From positions 1 to 44,794 of the forward strand of contig CAMHMN010000013.1 in assembly GCA_946186245.1 (NCBI GenBank): a stretch of DNA of 44,794 bases, read 5' to 3'. A program made the translations under genes and the position numbers. The DNA comes from an uncultured Clostridia bacterium. GTDB lineage: Bacteria > Bacillota > Clostridia > Oscillospirales > Acutalibacteraceae. Positions 40,963 through 44,794 of this stretch are shown piece by piece (position 1 is the first letter of the stretch; each line of letters opens with the position of its first letter). Below the pieces are notes generated by a model, which worked only from the letters and a program-made list of their open reading frames with translations, ran no database searches and was not told where the DNA came from.

Positions 40963-42402
40963 ATGTGCGGAATTGCGGGAGAAATCAGACCCAAAGGCGG
41001 AATCTCGGGCGACAGAGCGTATGAAGTCCAGTCGGTGCTCAAAAGGCGCGGTCCCGACAGCAACGGATTATATCTCAGCGACAGTGCGGTGCTGGTACAT
41101 ACCCGGCTGTGCGTAGTGGACATCGAAAACGGCAGGCAGCCGATGAGCTGCCTTCGCGGCGGCGGCAGATATGTCATTGTCTACAACGGCGAACTGTACA
41201 ACACCTCCGAAATCCGCGATGAACTGATTGCGCGGGGATGCGAATTCCACGGACATTCCGACACCGAGGTGGTGCTGTACGCCTTCGCGGAATTCGGTTC
41301 GGAATGCGTTTACAAATTCAACGGGATTTTTGCCTTTGCCATCTGGGACGAAAAAAAGCGCAGGCTCTTCTTTGCCCGCGACAGGATCGGCGTTAAGCCC
41401 TTCTTCTACACACTCGAGGACGGAGGCTTCCTCTTTGCCTCCGAGATCAAGGGCATTCTCGCGGCAACCGGTCGCCAACCCGAAATCGACACTCAGGGCG
41501 TGATGGAGATGATGCTCATCGGCCCCGGCAGAACGCCCGGATACGGCGTATTCAAAGGCATTGAAGAGCTGAAGCCCGCCTGCTGCGGCTTCTATGACGA
41601 GAACGGACTGCGGCTGCATCAGTACTGGAGCCTCACCGACAGAGAACACACCGAGAGCTTTGAACAGACCGCCGAGCACGTCCGATTCCTGGTGACCGAC
41701 GCCATTCAGCGGCAGCTTGTTTCGGATGTTCCCATCGGAACCTTCCTTTCGGGGGGACTGGATTCCAGCCTGATTTCCTCCGTCGCTTCACGGGCATTGA
41801 AGGAAAAAGGCGAGGTGCTCAAAACCTTCACCGTCAGCTACAAGAACAACGACAGGTACTTCAAGGCCACGAAATTCCAGCCCAACAGCGACAGCGATTT
41901 TGTCGGAAAAATGGTGGATTACCTCGGCTGCGACAGCCATATTGTCGAAATCGACACGCCTGAATTGGTGCAGGCATTATTCGACGCGGTGGAAGCGCGT
42001 GACCTTCCCGGCATGGCGGACGTCGATTCCTCCCTGCTGCTCTTCTGCCGTGAAATAAAGAAGCACGTCACCGTCGCCCTTTCGGGGGAGTGCGCCGACG
42101 AAATCTTCGGCGGCTACCCCTGGTTCCGTGACCCGACTGTCCGGTCGAAGGACGGCTTCCCCTGGGCGCAGTCCACCAGATACCGCGCCGGATTCATCCG
42201 CGAAGAATTCACCTCCCTGATAGACCCGGAGGATTATGTGCAGCAAAAATACCTCGATACCGTCAATTCCACCTCCAAATTGCAGAACCTCTCCCCTCTT
42301 GAATCCCGCATGAAGGAAATGATCAATCTCAATCACAACTGGTTCATGCAGACATTGCTCGATGATAAGGTCGCAAACAAAAATAAATTTACTTGTAAAT
42401 GA
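40963..42402 (+). CDS. asnB: Asparagine synthetase B, C-terminus lost to a prophage
   Basis: Glutamine-dependent asparagine synthetase. Met1-Cys2 of the N-terminal glutaminase domain (about 1-190) is intact, with KRRGPDS, IVYNGELYN and the FARDRIGVKPFFY segment. The synthetase domain has the ATP-binding SGGLDSS near residue 263-269 and the LSGECADEIFGGYPWFR motif. The family sequence stops at HNWFMQTLLD (about residue 467) instead of continuing to the RKDRMSM-type end; the last 12 residues come from prophage DNA. About 130-150 residues are missing, so it is probably inactive as a synthetase unless the prophage leaves. GGAG lies before the ATG. Confidence 0.9.
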   Translation: MCGIAGEIRPKGGISGDRAYEVQSVLKRRGPDSNGLYLSDSAVLVHTRLCVVDIENGRQPMSCLRGGGRYVIVYNGELYNTSEIRDELIARGCEFHGHSDTEVVLYAFAEFGSECVYKFNGIFAFAIWDEKKRRLFFARDRIGVKPFFYTLEDGGFLFASEIKGILAATGRQPEIDTQGVMEMMLIGPGRTPGYGVFKGIEELKPACCGFYDENGLRLHQYWSLTDREHTESFEQTAEHVRFLVTDAIQRQLVSDVPIGTFLSGGLDSSLISSVASRALKEKGEVLKTFTVSYKNNDRYFKATKFQPNSDSDFVGKMVDYLGCDSHIVEIDTPELVQALFDAVEARDLPGMADVDSSLLLFCREIKKHVTVALSGECADEIFGGYPWFRDPTVRSKDGFPWAQSTRYRAGFIREEFTSLIDPEDYVQQKYLDTVNSTSKLQNLSPLESRMKEMINLNHNWFMQTLLDDKVANKNKFTCK

Positions 42403-43897
42403 TGTCTATATCGACGTCGTAAATAACAACTTTGTCAATGAACGTTCTGGCGATCCTTTTTTTATCATCAAAACTGAACGAATCCCAGTCTGTCAACGCT
42501 TTGGACACCATCTCAGGAGTAATAACCTCTGCGTCCTTTGTTTTTTCAGCGTTTAGTTCATTGGTCAACTCCGTTTTCTCTTTGTCGAGTTCTTCGACCC
42601 TTTTGTTGATGTACCCGATAAGAATATCATTAGCGTCTGGAACTTTCTCAATCAACGCTGAGATTTCAGACTCAAGTGCCGTCAGTCGCATTTTCAACTC
42701 GTTCTCTTTCTGGCTTATGTGCTGCTTCTGCTCAATTCTAGAAAATTCAAAATTGCGTATATGTTTAATAAGGTCTTCCGCGACTATTTCCTCAATCTCG
42801 TCAAATGTGATGGTGTGTTTTCGCTCATAACAATACTTGGCTACACGCCCACCGCAGTTAATATATCTTTTGCCGTTGGTTTGTCCATTGACTACGGAAA
42901 TAGCACGACCACAGAAACCGCATTTCGTGAGTCCGGTAAGCCACGTATTTTTTCCTCGTCCGCTGTTGTGTACAGGTCTGTTTTTATCAAGTTGATGCTG
43001 GGCTGAGAGCCATTGAAACGAGTCAATGACCCCCTCGTGAAGATTCATTTGAACGTAATCTCCATGCAGGTCAGTGAACTTCTGCTTTGTTTTTGTTCGT
43101 CTCTCGCCATAGATAGTGCAGCCATAAACGCCAATATAATCTTCTATTGGTTGATTCATGGTAGCTCCTTTTGATTTTAAATACATGTAAACGTCCGCGT
43201 TTGCTCTTACATATACCGGGTTTTTGAGCATACGTCCAACCGTCACATTAGAAAATCTTAGGCCTCGACTTGTCGTAAATCCCATGCTGTTGAGTTTCCG
43301 AACAATATCTCCCAAGGTACACCCAGCGTTAAAATCATTATAAGCCATTCTAACAGCTTGCATCCGTTCTGGGTGTTCGTCGTCTTCTTGTAGCATGTGC
43401 GTATGTATACCATCAATCTCGACAGGTACTTTCTTGAAACCGTACGGCGCTACTCCAGCAAGAAACAAACCTTTTTTGGCGCGTTCGTAGAAATTATCTT
43501 TTACGCGTTTCTGAATCATGTTGCGTTCAAGTTCGGCAAACACCATTATGATTTGCAGTGTAGCCTTCCCCATTGCTGTAGATGTATCGAACTGCTCGTT
43601 GCATGATACAAATTCTACACCGTGTTTTTCAAACTCGCTATAGATGCCGACGAAGTCTTGCAGCGAACGACTGATTCTGTCGACCTTATACACAATGACT
43701 TTTTGGATTGAGCCATTTTGAACATCAGACATCAATGAGGAAAACTCAGGTCTGTTCGTGTTGGCTCCGGTGTACCCTTTGTCGCTGTATACAGCATACG
43801 GTGCGCCAAATGTAAAAGCCTTGCAAGCCTGTTCCTGCTGTTCGATAGAAATGCTGTCTTTTTTGTCTATCGACTGACGGCAGTATATTGCTATCAT
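42389..43897 (-). CDS. Large serine recombinase (phage integrase)
   Basis: A 502-residue serine recombinase that should integrate and excise the prophage. The resolvase domain (about 1-140) has catalytic Ser9 (IYCRQS), IVYKVDRISRS and the FAELERNMIQKR helix; a recombinase domain follows (about 145-290, including PYGFKK and GRMLKNPVYV), then a zinc ribbon (Cys326, Cys329, Cys348, Cys356), a coiled coil (about 385-455) and a C-terminal segment. The ATG at 43897 has AAAGGAG; a longer reading from 43942 has none. Its 3' end overlaps the truncated asnB frame by 14 nt. Confidence 0.93.
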   Translation of the reverse strand: MIAIYCRQSIDKKDSISIEQQEQACKAFTFGAPYAVYSDKGYTGANTNRPEFSSLMSDVQNGSIQKVIVYKVDRISRSLQDFVGIYSEFEKHGVEFVSCNEQFDTSTAMGKATLQIIMVFAELERNMIQKRVKDNFYERAKKGLFLAGVAPYGFKKVPVEIDGIHTHMLQEDDEHPERMQAVRMAYNDFNAGCTLGDIVRKLNSMGFTTSRGLRFSNVTVGRMLKNPVYVRANADVYMYLKSKGATMNQPIEDYIGVYGCTIYGERRTKTKQKFTDLHGDYVQMNLHEGVIDSFQWLSAQHQLDKNRPVHNSGRGKNTWLTGLTKCGFCGRAISVVNGQTNGKRYINCGGRVAKYCYERKHTITFDEIEEIVAEDLIKHIRNFEFSRIEQKQHISQKENELKMRLTALESEISALIEKVPDANDILIGYINKRVEELDKEKTELTNELNAEKTKDAEVITPEMVSKALTDWDSFSFDDKKRIARTFIDKVVIYDVDIDIIYK

Positions 43898-43921
43898 ATG
43901 TTTTCTCCTTTCTTCGGTATA

Positions 43922-43970
43922 GAAAAAAGACGTGTAAGTCAAAAGCAGAATCGCTCTTTCTTACACGTCT
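43922..43970 (-). terminator. Terminator upstream of the serine recombinase gene
   Basis: AGACGTGTAAG (43960-43970) pairs perfectly with CTTACACGTCT (43928-43938) on the minus strand, followed by TTTTTCT. It sits between the 53-residue gene and the recombinase, so it probably ends the lysis operon. A weak overlapping promoter (TTGACT at 43937-43942, 15-bp spacer, TATACC at 43916-43921) might start recombinase transcription. Confidence 0.75.
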
Positions 43971-43978
43971 TTGTGCCC

Positions 43979-44140
43979 TCAGCCGCGAATTTTCAGAATC
44001 TGTGCACATCTTCGCGTGATGTACTCACTTTGTCGCTTCTTTTCTTCCGGTGACACCACCGGTTTGTACGAACGCACTCTCAAGTTGTTCTTAGAAATCT
44101 CTGACACATCGTATGTTTTACCTTCATATGTTTTCTTCAA
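43979..44140 (-). CDS. Small basic phage protein, unknown function (53 aa, TTG start)
   Basis: Fifty-three codons from TTG 44140, with an AAAGGAG site 8 nt upstream: LKKTYEGKTYDVSEISKNNL, ending in a basic CAQILKIRG tail. A hydrophobic membrane segment is absent. The gap between holin and recombinase would otherwise be empty, so this site-plus-frame pairing supports a real gene. I do not recognise a family; it could be a small regulator of excision, which is inference from position. Confidence 0.55.
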   Translation of the reverse strand: MKKTYEGKTYDVSEISKNNLRVRSYKPVVSPEEKKRQSEYITRRCAQILKIRG

Positions 44141-44191
44141 GCTCAAGACTCCTTTCGTGTTTATGAAAAACTTATGAGAAAAATATAAGGT

Positions 44192-44413
44192 TTATTCCTC
44201 GGAGCGTTTTCTTGTTGCTGTGTTGTACTGCGAGCTGCTTATGCCGAGCAATACTCCGAGAAAAGCATCAACGGCAGTAATGGTTCCGACGACCTGTTCG
44301 CCATAAGGCAACTCCCATATATTTGCGATTGCAAAATATAAGGTTCCGACTGCCGGAAGCAGTAACTGCGCGATCCATTTCAGAACATCATAGGTCCTGT
44401 TCGAGATATTCAT
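44192..44413 (-). CDS. Phage holin
   Basis: A 73-residue protein with two membrane segments (about 12-35 and 40-62) and the pattern LKWIAQLLLPAVGTLYFAIA, then LPYGEQVVGTITAVDAFLGVLLGISSSQY, as in Dp-1/r1t-type phage holins. Holins make pores that free the endolysin. The start overlaps the stop of the upstream gene in a TAATG arrangement, implying coupling. Confidence 0.88.
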   Translation of the reverse strand: MNISNRTYDVLKWIAQLLLPAVGTLYFAIANIWELPYGEQVVGTITAVDAFLGVLLGISSSQYNTATRKRSEE

Positions 44414-44655
44414 TAGGCAACCTTCCCTTCCAATTTTTCGATCCGTTCGTTTGCACGCTCAAGTTCGTCTTTTTGGAGCGCAACCGCTGTCTCCAGCGCA
44501 TATGTTCGTTCGATCACAGCGTTGTGCTTGTCCTGCTTCTTTTCGAGCTGCTCAATACGGTAAGCAGTCAACTTGCTGTTGACAAATATACCGCCGAAAG
44601 TACCAAGCGCACTGCCAAGCAACGTGATAATGGACACTACAATTTCAGGCTCCAT
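44413..44655 (-). CDS. XhlA-like phage lysis protein
   Basis: An 80-residue protein with an N-terminal hydrophobic segment (about 5-25) and a long coiled coil (about 30-80, LTAYRIEQLEKKQDKH and onwards), similar to XhlA hemolysin-type helpers in phage lysis cassettes. It lies between the endolysin and the holin. The start ATG at 44655 follows AGGGCGG; an in-frame GTG at 44661 is an alternative. Confidence 0.7.
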   Translation of the reverse strand: MEPEIVVSIITLLGSALGTFGGIFVNSKLTAYRIEQLEKKQDKHNAVIERTYALETAVALQKDELERANERIEKLEGKVA

Positions 44656-44657
44656 GG

Positions 44658-44794
44658 TCACTTCACCGCCCTTTTCAAAGCTGCCCGTGTCTTCGGCCCC
44701 ACAATGCCGTCCTGCACGAGCTTCTGCTTCTTCTGGAATCGCAGCACCGCCGCCTTGGTCAGCGGTCCGAAGCTGCCGTCCACCTTCAGTTTCT
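44658..44794 (-). CDS. Partial phage endolysin, C-terminal peptidoglycan-binding domain
   Basis: Only the last 44 codons before the stop (complement of 44658-44660) are in the window. They encode [20 protein letters not shown] and a [16 protein letters not shown] end, the PG_binding_1 repeat common at the C-terminus of phage amidases. The catalytic part lies beyond the right edge. The stop is followed 2 bp later by the next start. Confidence 0.82.
   Translation of the reverse strand, partial: KLKVDGSFGPLTKAAVLRFQKKQKLVQDGIVGPKTRAALKRAVK

Larger units (their letters stand above)
42364..44794. mobile_element. Left end of a prophage integrated in asnB
   Basis: From the point where AsnB homology ends (about 42363) to the window edge, all genes lie on the minus strand and are phage-like: serine recombinase, small orphan gene, holin, XhlA-like protein, endolysin end. 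The recombinase ends about 25 bp from the junction, the usual place next to an attachment site. The other prophage end and the rest of asnB lie outside the window. Confidence 0.85.

Overview
This window looks like chromosomal DNA of a spore-forming Gram-positive bacterium of class Clostridia, most likely an Oscillospirales/Ruminococcaceae-type gut anaerobe. The support is: SpoIIGA and SigE side by side, a YlmC/YmxH sporulation protein, a CdaA/CdaR pair, a T-box leader, many classical sigma-A promoters and purine-rich ribosome binding sites, and U-tailed intrinsic terminators. The lineage assignment is inference; no 16S gene is present.

Layout. 1-5997: a leader-controlled partial gene, ymxH, then a forward operon (M20 dipeptidase, NusG domain II protein, small membrane protein, solute-binding lipoprotein with a Pro/Thr-rich insert, membrane-anchored protein). 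6028-12600 (reverse): cdaA-cdaR, a DUF5684-type membrane protein, a histidine-kinase-like protein, a small lipoprotein, rplM-rpsI. 12700-15345 (forward): a lipoprotein, a PadR-like regulator, a diacylglycerol kinase. 15255-18834 (reverse): a truncated MerR gene, a structured non-coding element, a Cys-rich conserved protein, and a three-gene ABC exporter operon. 18900-21874: a SipW-like protein, a MITE-like insertion, a leucine T-box and leuA. 21894-26673: an S1-domain protein, spoIIGA-sigE, DAHP synthase, an aquaporin. 26745-31610: tRNA-Arg, secG, rnr, ywlE, rimI, tsaD. 31626-39587 (reverse): an orphan phage-type replication protein, a sugar transferase, an ABC importer with a Crp/Fnr regulator, ldh, and a MarR-hydrolase pair. 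39640-42363: an acidic peptidoglycan-binding protein and asnB.

At about 42363 asnB is cut by a prophage that runs off the right end of the window. Visible prophage genes are a large serine recombinase ending about 25 bp from the junction, a 53-codon gene with a TTG start, a holin, an XhlA-like protein and the end of an endolysin.

How the genes work together. Envelope and second-messenger functions (CdaA/CdaR, diacylglycerol kinase, sugar transferase, SecG, lipoproteins) mix with translation and RNA housekeeping (rpsI, rplM, rnr, tsaD, tRNA-Arg) and amino-acid supply (leuA, DAHP synthase, asnB). The most interesting items are the prophage-split asnB, a multi-stem structured element beside the MerR remnant, a spoIIG-like promoter with a 22-bp spacer and two CTGACA repeats one helical turn apart, a short leader with a terminator hairpin just after a consensus promoter, and a MITE with TTA target duplications beside the leuA T-box. 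I did not find one obviously new multi-gene system.
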